A stretch of 64,000 nucleotides of DNA, from assembly GCA_963764195.1 (NCBI GenBank), contig CAVXRG010000007.1:153445-217444 (forward strand). Reading direction: 5' to 3'. Shown here piece after piece: positions 35,462 to 46,287 of this stretch; position 1 is the stretch's first letter, and each line of letters opens with the position of its first letter. A program made the position numbers and the translations under genes. The notes beneath the pieces are model-generated. The model was not told the DNA's origin. It ran no database searches and was given only the letters and a program-made list of their open reading frames with translations. This stretch comes from JBDSSS01 sp963764195. Its GTDB lineage: Bacteria; Actinomycetota; Actinomycetes; Actinomycetales; Dermatophilaceae.

Positions 35462-35945
35462 GGGGCCGCTCCGTCCGGGCCCGGACGGACGCCCGAGCGG
35501 TCGAGACCGTCGAGGAGCGCGGACACCGGGTGTATGCCGCTGTCCCCCGGGGCCGTTCGCAGCCGGGCTCGAGGGTCGGCGAGGTCCCACGGCACGAGCA
35601 CGAAGGCGCGCTCGGCGGCTCGCGGGTGCGGCAGGACCAGCGCGGGCTCGTCGGACACAACCTCGTGCCGGGTGCCCGGTGCACCGAACTGGACCAGGTC
35701 GAGGTCGAGCGTCCTTGCGCCCCAGTGCACCTCGCGCTTGCGCCCGTGGTGGCCCTCGATGGCGTGCAGGGCCGCGAGCAGGGCCGCGGGGTCCAGGTCC
35801 GCGCGTCCGGTGGCGACGGCGTTGAGGTAGGCCGGCTGGTCGGGGCCACCCACGGGGTCGGTCTCGACGACGGGCGACACGGAGGTGACGGTGAGACCGG
35901 GGAGTGCGTCGAGGGCGTCCACGGCCGCGGCGAGCGTCTCCCCCG
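35458..35945 (-). CDS. folK: folK part of a frameshifted folB-folK gene (HPPK)
   Basis: 6-hydroxymethyl-7,8-dihydropterin pyrophosphokinase domain, frame downstream of the C5 run at 35940-35944. Reads VDALDALPGLTV, YLNAVATG, HGRKREVHWGARTLDLDLVQFG (catalytic R and DLDL) and VLPHPRAAERAFVLVPW. The first HPPK strand, VVIALGSNLGDR, is encoded upstream in the folB frame, so this portion has no start of its own. One extra G in the run would restore a single folB-folK protein (LGDRGETLAAAVDAL). Confidence 0.8.
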
Positions 35946-36344
35946 GTCCCCGAGGTTGGAGCCGAGTGCGATGACGACCGCGGGGGCGTTGGCGCGGCGG
36001 AGCCGCACCTGCACGTCGGTGAAGGGGTGGCCGACCGGGGCCTCCGGCTTGTGCACGACGACCTCGACCACGTCGACGGCCGCGTGCCGCAGCACGTCGT
36101 CGGCAATGACCTCCGCCAACCGCTCGATGAGGTCGAAGGACGGCCCGGTGATGCGGGCCACGACGTCGTCGGCGACCACGGCGTAGTTGACGGTGGCGCC
36201 CAGGGCATCGCTCCGCCCGGCAGGCTCGAGGGTGAGCTCCATCGTCACGTCGACGACGAAGGTCTGCCCGTCGCGCTTCTCGAAGTCCAGCACCCCGTGG
36301 CTGCCCCGAGCCGAGACTCCCTCCAGGACGATCCGATCCGTCAT
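35946..36344 (-). CDS. folB: folB part of a frameshifted folB-folK gene (dihydroneopterin aldolase)
   Basis: Dihydroneopterin aldolase domain (about 118 residues), cleaving dihydroneopterin in folate synthesis. Seen: IVLEGVSARGSHGVLDFEKRDGQTFVVDV (ring-forming N-terminus, here as GVxxxGxHGVxxxEK), TVNYAVVADDV, SFDLIERLAEVIAD and VEVVVHKPEAPV. It continues without a stop into the start of FolK (APAVVIALGSNLGDR), then hits a frame change at the C5 run 35940-35944. As written, translation would run into meaningless Arg/Pro/Ser sequence. ATG overlaps the folP stop. Confidence 0.85.
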
Positions 36345-37240
36345 GGCAGCGGCTCCTCGTCGTCGAGGGAGGGGACGTGCTCGAGGGCAGCTCCGACGAC
36401 GGCGAGCGACCGGACGGTCGAGGCGACGTCGTGGACCCGGACGCACCAGAGGCCCGCCATCGCCGCCATCACCGAGGTCGCCGCCGTCTCGACGTCGCGG
36501 TCGGCGGCCGGGCGGGGTGCGGCCCCGTCCACGCCACCCAGGCGGCCGAGAAAGGTCTTGCGCGAGGCGCCGAGCAGGATCGGCTGGCCGAGGTCGTGCA
36601 GCTCGGGCAGGGCCGCCATCAGGGCCCAGTTGTGCTCCGCCGTCTTGGCGAAGCCGAGACCGGGGTCGAGCACGAGCAGCTCCTCGGCCAGCCCCGCACC
36701 GAGGATCGCGTCGCGACGCTCGGCCAGCTCACGGCATACCTCTGCGACGACGTCGTCGTAGGTCGCGAGCGACTGCATCCGCGTGCTGTGACCGCGCCAG
36801 TGCATCGCGATGAAGGGCCACCCGGCGCCGGCGACGAGCGGAACCATGTCGGGGTCGGCGAGGCCGCCGGACACGTCGTTGACGAGCTCGGCCCCCGCCT
36901 CGACCGCGGCGCCGGCCACGTCGGCCCGCATCGTGTCGACGGAGACGACCGCGCCCGCCTCGGCGAGTGCCGCGATGACGGGCAGGATGCGGCGGCGCTC
37001 CTCCTCCGGAGAGGGTCGCTCCGCCCCGGGGCGGGTCGACTCCCCGCCGACGTCGAGCAGGTCGGCCCCGGCCGCCATCAGCTCGAGGCCGTGCGCGACC
37101 GCGGCCTCGGGCTCGAACCACTCACCGCCGTCGGAGAAGGAGTCCGGGGTGACGTTGACGACCCCCATGACGAGGGTCCGGTCGGTCGTGCGCAGCAGGG
37201 AGGCGGCACCCCCGCCGTCGGTGTCCTGGCCCGCCGTCAC
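36341..37240 (-). CDS. folP: Dihydropteroate synthase
   Basis: 299-aa TIM-barrel enzyme condensing p-aminobenzoate with dihydropterin pyrophosphate, the sulfonamide target. Motifs MGVVNVTPDSFSDGG, LDVGGESTRPGA, VSVDTMRADVA, NDVSGG, LDPGLGFAKT and LGASRKTFLG are all intact. GTG at 37240 overlaps folE (GTGA) and the stop overlaps folB, giving a tightly coupled folE-folP-folBK operon. Confidence 0.96.
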   Translation of the reverse strand: MTAGQDTDGGGAASLLRTTDRTLVMGVVNVTPDSFSDGGEWFEPEAAVAHGLELMAAGADLLDVGGESTRPGAERPSPEEERRRILPVIAALAEAGAVVSVDTMRADVAGAAVEAGAELVNDVSGGLADPDMVPLVAGAGWPFIAMHWRGHSTRMQSLATYDDVVAEVCRELAERRDAILGAGLAEELLVLDPGLGFAKTAEHNWALMAALPELHDLGQPILLGASRKTFLGRLGGVDGAAPRPAADRDVETAATSVMAAMAGLWCVRVHDVASTVRSLAVVGAALEHVPSLDDEEPLP

Positions 37241-37809
37241 CGGTTGCCCTCGAGCATCAGCGACATGGCCTCCGCCCGAGTGGCGGCGTTGCGCAGCTGG
37301 CCCCGGACCGCGGAGGTGATGGTGCTCGCGCCGGCCTTGCGGATGCCGCGCATCGACATGCAGAGGTGCTCGGCCTGGATGACGACGATGACCCCCTGCA
37401 CGTCGAGGTGCTCGACGAGGGCGTCGGCGATCTGGCTCGTGAGGCGCTCCTGCACCTGGGGCCGGCGGGCGAAGACCTCGACGAGCCGGGCCAGCTTGGA
37501 CAGGCCGGTGACGCGGCCGTCCTGGCTCGGGATGTAGCCGACGTGCGCGACCCCGTGGAAGGGGACGAGGTGGTGCTCGCACGTGCTGTAGAGCTCGATG
37601 TCCCGCACGATGACGAGCTCCTGGTGGTCGATCTCGAAGGTCGTGCTCAGCACGTCCTGCGCCGACATGTCGAGCCCGGCGAAGACCTCGGCGTAGGCCC
37701 GGGCGACCCGGGCCGGGGTGTCGGCGAGCCCCTCGCGGTCGGGGTCCTCCCCCACCGCGAGGAGCAGCTCGCGCACGGCCGCCTCGGCGCGCGCGTGGTC
37801 GACGGGCAC
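37237..37809 (-). CDS. folE: GTP cyclohydrolase I
   Basis: 190-aa enzyme making dihydroneopterin triphosphate. Zinc ligands are in STCEHHLVPF (Cys, His) and EHLCMSMRGI (Cys); VAHVGYIP, GLSKLARLVEVFARRPQVQERL and the C-terminal ATRAEAM motif are standard. GTG 37809 begins one nucleotide after the ftsH TGA, so folate synthesis is coupled to ftsH transcription. Confidence 0.96.
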   Translation of the reverse strand: MPVDHARAEAAVRELLLAVGEDPDREGLADTPARVARAYAEVFAGLDMSAQDVLSTTFEIDHQELVIVRDIELYSTCEHHLVPFHGVAHVGYIPSQDGRVTGLSKLARLVEVFARRPQVQERLTSQIADALVEHLDVQGVIVVIQAEHLCMSMRGIRKAGASTITSAVRGQLRNAATRAEAMSLMLEGNR

Positions 37810-37810
37810 G

Positions 37811-39910
<2,100 letters not shown>

Positions 39911-40053
39911 GTACGTGCGGGGCCGGGGGGCCCCGGTCCTCCTGCTCGTCCGGTGACTGTGTCCACCGGCTCAACGTCCGGTGATCTCCCAGTGTTCCGC
40001 ATCCCCGTCGCGGGTGCGCACCCCGCCCGGCACCTGACGCGCCCCCAGCCCGG

Positions 40054-40878
40054 TCAGTCGGTCGCGGCACGCAGCGCGTGCAGGACGCGGGCGTCGATCC
40101 CGTCGGGGCTGAGGCGGACCTCGTAGTTCGCGTTGCCGGCCCAGTCGGCCAGCGCCGTCGCGACGTCCGGCGCCTCGAACCCGGCCGAGGCGAGGCGGGT
40201 GCGGACCTCCTCGGCCAGCTCCCCCTCGAGCGGCTGCACGTCCTCGGGGTGGCCGAAGTGCATCTCCCACTCGCCGAGCAGCCGCCCGAGCTCCGGGATG
40301 GGCAGGGCGTGGTCGTCGACGCGGAGGTCGGCGAGCACCCCGCAGCCGTCGTAGCCGGACCCCGGCTCGACGGCATACACCGCGGCACTCTGACGGCCGC
40401 GCGAGTCCCCACCGGCGGCGTCGCCGGCCACGAGGGCAGCAAGCAGCCGCTGGGCGAAGGGCCGTCCGACGGAGGCCAGCCACGCGGCCTCCATGTCGGC
40501 GACGACCTCGGGCCCGGTGAGGATGTTGCCCTGGATCGCGTAGGCGCTCTCGCCCTCGTCCCGGGCGACCCCGCCGGCCCAGTCGTTGCACTCGCTGCCG
40601 GTGTGGGTCGCGGCGCCGCCCGCCGCGACGACCCCGACCTGGCGGGTCTCGCGGCCCTCGTCGAGCGCGGTCGCGGCATCGAGGGCGGCCTGCGCCCCCT
40701 CACCGGCGCCGAGCCGCTCGAGCAGCTCCTCGACGTAGGCGACGCGCGCGAAGGACTGGGTGGCGACGGCGCCGACGCCGAGCCGCGCGCCGGGCACGAC
40801 GGCGCCCACGGCGAGGAACTTGCTGGCGACGGCGACGCCGTACGCCTCGCCCTGACGGGCCACGATGGAGAAGGTCAT
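40054..40878 (-). CDS. DUF1028 domain protein (Ntn-hydrolase-like)
   Basis: 274 aa. MTFSIVARQGEAYGVAVASKFLAVG at the N-terminus and QGNILTGPEVVADMEAAWLA in the middle are diagnostic, with GDSRGRQSAAVYAV (family motif GDxRGxQSAA) near residue 158. A ~60-residue C-terminal extension (LPIPELGRLL...) follows the core, as in the peptidoglycan-binding-like subset. Function unknown; fold resembles Ntn hydrolases. It interrupts the usual hpt-ftsH adjacency. 143 bp separate it from ftsH and hold no other gene. Confidence 0.87.
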   Translation of the reverse strand: MTFSIVARQGEAYGVAVASKFLAVGAVVPGARLGVGAVATQSFARVAYVEELLERLGAGEGAQAALDAATALDEGRETRQVGVVAAGGAATHTGSECNDWAGGVARDEGESAYAIQGNILTGPEVVADMEAAWLASVGRPFAQRLLAALVAGDAAGGDSRGRQSAAVYAVEPGSGYDGCGVLADLRVDDHALPIPELGRLLGEWEMHFGHPEDVQPLEGELAEEVRTRLASAGFEAPDVATALADWAGNANYEVRLSPDGIDARVLHALRAATD

Positions 40879-40914
40879 GGCCTCATCGTGCCCGCTGGCC
40901 GGCCGCGGCGAACC

Positions 40915-41466
<552 letters not shown>

Positions 41467-41480
41467 GACGGCTCCTCGGT

Positions 41481-41540
41481 GTGACGGGGTGTGACGGGGT
41501 GTGACGGGGTGTGACGGGGTGTGACGGGGTGTGGCGGGGG
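41481..41540. repeat. 10-bp tandem repeat upstream of hpt
   Basis: GTGACGGGGT occurs five times perfectly (41481-41530), followed by a degenerate sixth (GTGGCGGGGG). It lies in the 146-bp interval between tilS and hpt. In-frame reading would give alternating H/T/P/S residues, so it is not part of a protein. Copy number could affect the spacing of an hpt promoter. Confidence 0.9.
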
Positions 41541-41612
41541 TGCGAGTGCGCAGGCGGTGCGGCTCCATTCAACCGCACCCCGGGGGTGGGGTCGGTCGCC
41601 GGGCGCCGGGGC

Positions 41613-42638
41613 TCAGGCCCGCGCGGCGTCCCGCAGCACCCGGAACGTGATCGCGCCGCGCTCGCGAGCGACGGACACGCCGCCGGGCACGTGGAGCGGA
41701 CCCTGGCCGTGCCAGCAGGTGAGCAGTGCGTCGAGCGACTCGACGTGCGCAGCACCGACGTCCGCGAGGGGGGCGCCGGCCTCGGCTGCGAGCAGGCGCC
41801 AGACGCGGGTCCGGATCGCCCGCGGCAGGGCGGCGAGGGCCGCGAGGTCGACCGCAGGGGCGTCCGTGGCGTCCGTGGCGTCCGTGCCGCCCGTGGCGTC
41901 GGGCAGCTCGGACCGGGCCCGCCTCGCGAGCGTCTCGAGGTAGTCGGCGTCCTCGCGCAGCAGGTCGGCGCTGCGCGCCAGCGCCGCCCCGAAACCCGGC
42001 CCCAGGTCGCCCTCGAGCGAGGCGAGCAGCCGGCGGGCGCGGACCCGCCGGAAGGACTCGTCGCGGTTGTGCGGGTCCTCCCACGGCTCGATGCCGTATG
42101 CCGCGCACGCGGCCTCCGTCGTCGCCCGCGGGAGGGCGAGGAGCGGGCGCACGAAGCGGTCGCGGCGGACCGGCATACCGGAGAGGGAGCGGGCCCCCGA
42201 CCCCCGGGAGAGGCCGAGCAGGACCTGCTCGGCCTGGTCGTCGCGGGTGTGGCCGACGAGGACGAGCTGCGCGCCGAGACGGTCGGCGACCGCGCTGATC
42301 GCGGCGTAGCGGCCGCTGCGGGCATCGGCCTCGAGCCCGGCGCCCGTCGTGGGCACGTGCGCGCTGGTCACCTCGACGGGGTCCAGGCCCATCCCCCGGC
42401 AGAGCTCAGCGGCGCCGGCGGCGACGACGTCGGAGCCCGGCTGGAGGTGGTGGTCGACGACGACCGCGCCGGCGCGCAGTCCGGCCCTGGGTGCCTCGAA
42501 GGCGAGGGCGGCGGCGAGCGCCACCGAGTCGGGGCCCCCGGAGCAGGCGACGAGCAGCAGCGCCCCCTGGGGGAGGCCCGAGAGGTGCTGCCGGACGGCG
42601 AGGCGGGTGGCGGCGACGGCGGGGTCGGGACCGGACAT
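41613..42638 (-). CDS. tilS: tRNA(Ile)-lysidine synthetase
   Basis: 341-aa N-type ATP-pyrophosphatase that modifies the CAU anticodon of tRNA-Ile. PP-loop SGGPDS (~33-38), VVVDHHLQPGS, GHTRDDQAEQVLLGLSRGSG and RRVRARRLL (NxSxxxxRxRxR region) are present. A short repeated stretch (GGTDATDATDAPA) near residue 255, encoded by 9-bp repeats (41860-41895), lies in the linker before the C-terminal domain. Essential gene; starts the tilS-hpt-ftsH-fol cluster. Confidence 0.94.
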   Translation of the reverse strand: MSGPDPAVAATRLAVRQHLSGLPQGALLLVACSGGPDSVALAAALAFEAPRAGLRAGAVVVDHHLQPGSDVVAAGAAELCRGMGLDPVEVTSAHVPTTGAGLEADARSGRYAAISAVADRLGAQLVLVGHTRDDQAEQVLLGLSRGSGARSLSGMPVRRDRFVRPLLALPRATTEAACAAYGIEPWEDPHNRDESFRRVRARRLLASLEGDLGPGFGAALARSADLLREDADYLETLARRARSELPDATGGTDATDATDAPAVDLAALAALPRAIRTRVWRLLAAEAGAPLADVGAAHVESLDALLTCWHGQGPLHVPGGVSVARERGAITFRVLRDAARA

Positions 42639-42654
42639 CGGCGAGTGCTCGCCC

Positions 42655-43740
42655 TCAGCCGTGGACCCGGCGGACCCAGGCCTCCGGGTCGAGGATCTCG
42701 GTGGGCCGGGGCAACGTCTCCGGCGAGGTCCAGACGGCGTTGAACCCGTCCCGACCCACCGTGTCGGTGACCTTCCGGACGAAGACCGCCCCGTCGCGGT
42801 ACTGGCGCATCTTCGCCTCGAGCCCGAGCAGCTTGCGCAGGATCCGGTCGATCCCGACGGAGCCGTTGCGGCGCTGGTTGAACTTGCGCCGGATCTCCTC
42901 GACGGAGGGGATCACGGCCGGGCCGACGTCGTCCATGACCACGTCGGCGTGCCCCTCGAGCAGCGACATGACGGCGGTGATCTCGGCGATCTGCGCCTTC
43001 TGCTCCGGTGTCGCGAAGATCTGGCCGATGCCCTCGCCCGAGGTGAACGCCTCGGGGAGGTTCTTCGTCAGCTGCTCGAAGCGTCTGATCAGGTCCTCAG
43101 GCGTCGGCGCGAGGTCGACGGCGAGGCCCGAGGTCGCGGCGACGAGGTGGTCGCGCAGCCACGGCACGGCGGTGAACTGGACCCGGTGGGTCTCCTCGTG
43201 CAGCGCCACCCAGCGGCGGAAGTCGCTGGGGGTGACCTTCATCGTGCGCTCGGTCGCGACGATGTTGGGGGCGACGAGGAGCAGCCGGGGCGTGCCGCCG
43301 GGTGCGAGGTCGTACTGCCCCAGCACCTTGCTCGACATGAAGGCGAGCAGGCCGCCCATCTCGGCCCCGGTCACCTTGCTGCCGATCGCGGCTGCCGCCG
43401 CGCCACCGGTGGACGTGGTGGCCTTCTCGGCGAGCTTGTCGATGACGGGCTCGAGGAGCGTGCGGAACGAGTCGACGTTGGCGTCGATCCAGCCGGGCCG
43501 GTCGACGATCAGCACTGCCGGCGCGCCGTCGGGGGCGTGCAGCCCGCTCGTCTCGGCGACGGGCGCCACGGCCTCGGTGGCCGCGGCCCGCAGGTCGGCG
43601 ACGATGTCGGAGGCCTCACCCGGGGTGATCTGGGGGCCGGCCTTGACGACCCGCCGGCCGGCCTTCTTCGCGAAGTCGTAGTCGACGTACGGGCCGGTCC
43701 GCTTCGGGGTGGACCTCTGGATGGACACCGTCTCGGTCAT
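42655..43740 (-). CDS. Zinc-dependent metalloprotease-like protein, DUF2342 (F420-associated)
   Basis: 361 aa. The zinc motif HEETH (HExxH) lies near residue 181 in RWVALHEETHRVQF, with a glutamate-rich MSLLEGHADVVMD further on that may give the third ligand. Family members are annotated as putative hydrolases linked to coenzyme F420 distribution. Just upstream of tilS (16-nt gap) and downstream of dacB, a common actinobacterial order. Target unknown. Confidence 0.88.
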   Translation of the reverse strand: MTETVSIQRSTPKRTGPYVDYDFAKKAGRRVVKAGPQITPGEASDIVADLRAAATEAVAPVAETSGLHAPDGAPAVLIVDRPGWIDANVDSFRTLLEPVIDKLAEKATTSTGGAAAAAIGSKVTGAEMGGLLAFMSSKVLGQYDLAPGGTPRLLLVAPNIVATERTMKVTPSDFRRWVALHEETHRVQFTAVPWLRDHLVAATSGLAVDLAPTPEDLIRRFEQLTKNLPEAFTSGEGIGQIFATPEQKAQIAEITAVMSLLEGHADVVMDDVGPAVIPSVEEIRRKFNQRRNGSVGIDRILRKLLGLEAKMRQYRDGAVFVRKVTDTVGRDGFNAVWTSPETLPRPTEILDPEAWVRRVHG

Positions 43741-43894
43741 GCCAACCCCTCCCGGGTCGGGGACCGTCTCGGCCCCCGGTGGTCTGCGTCGTGGTTCCCG
43801 CCAGGTCGTACCCGACCCGTGCGGCGACGGGACGGCGGTCACAGTACGGCCAACGCCGACCCCCTGTCGATCGTTCCCCCCACCTCGAGCGCGG

Positions 43895-45337
43895 TCAGTG
43901 GCAGCCGCAGGCGGCGAGGGTCGCGACGTAGCGGTCGAGGGCCGTGCGGGCCGCCGGCGTCGAGGCCGAGCCGACGAGCCCGGCGTAGACGAGAAGTCGG
44001 CCGCTGACGTCGACGACGCTCCCGGCGAGGGCGTTGGCGCCGGTGAGCGTCCCGGTCTTGGCCCGGGCGCGGCCGGCCGCGTCGTGCGTGGCGCTCGTGT
44101 CGAAGCGCCCCGCGAGGGTGCCGGTCAACCCGCCGATCGGCAGGGCGGCGAGGGCCCGGCGGAGCACGGGGTCGCTCCCGTCGTAGCCGAGGAGCAGCAC
44201 GTCGGTGAGCAGCCTCGCGGTCACCCGGTTCTGCCGCGACAGGCCGCTCGCGTCGCTGAGGGAGACCCCGGCCGGGTCGACCCCCAGCGCGGCGACCTGG
44301 CTGCGCACCCACGCGCCGGTCGCGGCGAACGTCGTGCCGGCCGCCGTCGTCGTGCCCACCCCCGACCGGAAGGCCGCCTGGCGGGCGAGGATCTCGGTGA
44401 GGGCGTTGTCGGAGTCGGTGAGGGCGAGGGCGAGCTGGTCGCCGACGGGCGCCGACTCGACCGAGCCGAGGACCGTCGGCGCGGCGCCCGCCCTCGCGAC
44501 CGCGGCCGGCTTGGTGGACACGGTGACCGCGACCCCCCGCTCCTCGAGCCGCCGGGCGAACAGGTCCCGCGTCGACGCGACGGGGTCGGCGGGTCCGGGC
44601 CGGCCACCGCGGGCGCGCTGGTCCGAGCGGCCGAGCATGGCGACCGCCCCGGTGATCCCGAGCGGCCGGAAGCTCCGGTCCCACGTCGGGGCGAGGAGCG
44701 GTCCGGCGGCATACGTCGTGTCGACCGACAGCGTGACGCGCGTGCGGCCCTCCTGCTCGAGCGCCTGCGCCACCTGGTCGGCGAGGTCGGCCAGACCAGC
44801 GCGCCCGGCAACCGCGTCGGGGTCGCCCGCGCCCGGGGCGAGGAGCGAGTCGCCACCCGCCACGAGGACGACCTGACCGGCCGTGGCTCCCGCGACGACC
44901 TCGGTCCGCAGCACGTCGTCGGCGCCGAAGACGTGCGAGATCGCCGCCGCCGAGAGCAGCTTGGTCGTCGAGGCCGGGATCCGCCGCTCCGCACCACCAC
45001 GGTCGAGGAGCACCTTGCCGGTCTGGCCGTCGCGCACGACGAGCGACGCGTCGTCGAGCGCCGGCAGGGCGAGGACGGTCCGCAGCGCGGCGGTGACCCC
45101 CGGCCCCGTCGCGGCGTCCGGGGCTCCCGCGAGCGAGGGCAGCGGCATACCGACGGAGGTCGACGGTGTCGGCTGCGGGACGAGCGGCAGGGTGCGGGTG
45201 CCGGCCGTCTCGGTGGGCGGCGGCGGGGGCATCGGGCGGGTCGTGAGCAGGCCTGGCGCGTGGTCGGTCGCGTCGAGGCCGAGGTAGCCGACCAGGAGCG
45301 CGCCGACCGTGCCGACGACGACGAGCGACCGCCTCAT
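43895..45337 (-). CDS. dacB: D-alanyl-D-alanine carboxypeptidase/endopeptidase, PBP4 (DacB) family
   Basis: 480-aa S13 peptidase acting outside the membrane on peptidoglycan stem peptides. An N-terminal signal/anchor (RRSLVVVGTVGALLVGYLGL) and a Pro/Thr-rich linker precede the catalytic SxxK (ASTTK, ~115), SDN (TDSDNALTE) and KTG (AKTGTL) motifs. The large inserted domain of PBP4 is present. ATG 45337 behind GGGGGAGGG. Divergent from ppa. Confidence 0.93.
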   Translation of the reverse strand: MRRSLVVVGTVGALLVGYLGLDATDHAPGLLTTRPMPPPPPTETAGTRTLPLVPQPTPSTSVGMPLPSLAGAPDAATGPGVTAALRTVLALPALDDASLVVRDGQTGKVLLDRGGAERRIPASTTKLLSAAAISHVFGADDVLRTEVVAGATAGQVVLVAGGDSLLAPGAGDPDAVAGRAGLADLADQVAQALEQEGRTRVTLSVDTTYAAGPLLAPTWDRSFRPLGITGAVAMLGRSDQRARGGRPGPADPVASTRDLFARRLEERGVAVTVSTKPAAVARAGAAPTVLGSVESAPVGDQLALALTDSDNALTEILARQAAFRSGVGTTTAAGTTFAATGAWVRSQVAALGVDPAGVSLSDASGLSRQNRVTARLLTDVLLLGYDGSDPVLRRALAALPIGGLTGTLAGRFDTSATHDAAGRARAKTGTLTGANALAGSVVDVSGRLLVYAGLVGSASTPAARTALDRYVATLAACGCH

Positions 45338-45512
45338 CAGGCCCTCCCCCTCGCGTTCTCGTCGGATCGGTGCTCGGCCGCGCGACCCGCGCTTCGCGAA
45401 TCGCCGCGGCTGCTGCCACACTGTCGCGGAAGATTCTGTCAGCACTGGCGCCGTCGTCCGCGCCCGGCGCGGCACCGAGCATGCACACATCCAGGCACAC
45501 GGAGGGGCAGAC

Positions 45513-46031
45513 GTGGAGTTCGACGTCACCATCGAGATCCCGCGCGGTCAGCGCAACAAGTACGAGATCGACCACGCGACGGGGCGGGTCCGGCTCGACC
45601 GCTACCTCTTCACGCCGATGGTCTACCCGGCCGACTACGGCTACATCGAGGACTCGCTCGGTGAGGACGGCGACCCCCTGGACGCGCTCGTGATCCTCCC
45701 GGAGCCGCTCTATCCCGGTGTCGTCGTCGAGTCGCGGCCCGTGGGCATCTTCCACATGGTCGACGACGGCGGCGGCGACGACAAGGTGCTCTGCGTGCCG
45801 GTCGACCCGCGGACCGACCACATCCAGGACATCGGTGACGTCAGCGACTTCACGCTCGCCGAGATCCAGCACTTCTTCGAGCGCTACAAGGACCTCGAGC
45901 CGGGCAAGTTCGTCAAGGGCTCCGACTGGGGCGACCGCGCCGCCGCCGAAAAGGTCATCGGCGAGGCCCTCGAGCGGGCCAAGGACCAGGGTGTCTCGAC
46001 CGCCCGCTGGGCGATGCCCGCCGGTCACTGA
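45513..46031 (+). CDS. ppa: Inorganic pyrophosphatase
   Basis: 172-aa family I soluble pyrophosphatase. KYEIDHATGRVRLDR and the metal-binding DYGYIEDSLGEDGDPLDALV with the clustered Asp residues; EPGKFVKGSDWGD near the end. GTG 45513 behind GGAGGGG. dacB (divergent)-ppa is the common actinobacterial order. A tandem duplicated hairpin region lies between its stop and the next, convergent gene. Confidence 0.96.
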   Translation: MEFDVTIEIPRGQRNKYEIDHATGRVRLDRYLFTPMVYPADYGYIEDSLGEDGDPLDALVILPEPLYPGVVVESRPVGIFHMVDDGGGDDKVLCVPVDPRTDHIQDIGDVSDFTLAEIQHFFERYKDLEPGKFVKGSDWGDRAAAEKVIGEALERAKDQGVSTARWAMPAGH

Positions 46032-46102
46032 CCTCGACACCAGCAGGTATGCCGCTGGGCGCGCTCCCGGGTGGGGGCGCGCCCATCGGCGTCTACGGCT
46101 GC

Positions 46103-46287
46103 CGGGCGACCCGGCCGATCAGTCTGCGGATCAGTCGGCGGCCGGTGCTGCCAGGACGACACCCCGTGCAGACTGATCCGCCGCTTGATCCCTCGCGGGC
46201 GACCCGGCCGATCAGTCTGCGGATCAGTCGGCGGCCGGTGCTGCCAGGACGACACCCCGCGCAGACTGATCCGCCGCTTGATCCTCG
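46103..46287. repeat. 93-bp tandem duplication with internal inverted repeat
   Basis: Unit 1 46103-46195 and unit 2 46196-46287 are nearly identical (one T/C change, one missing C). Each contains GATCAGTCTGC and GCAGACTGATC as complementary 11-bp arms (46117-46127/46168-46178 and 46210-46220/46261-46271). Unit 2 includes the last ~20 codons and stop of the convergent MFS gene, so the duplication copied the end of that gene into the gap. Probably a doubled bidirectional terminator. Confidence 0.9.
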
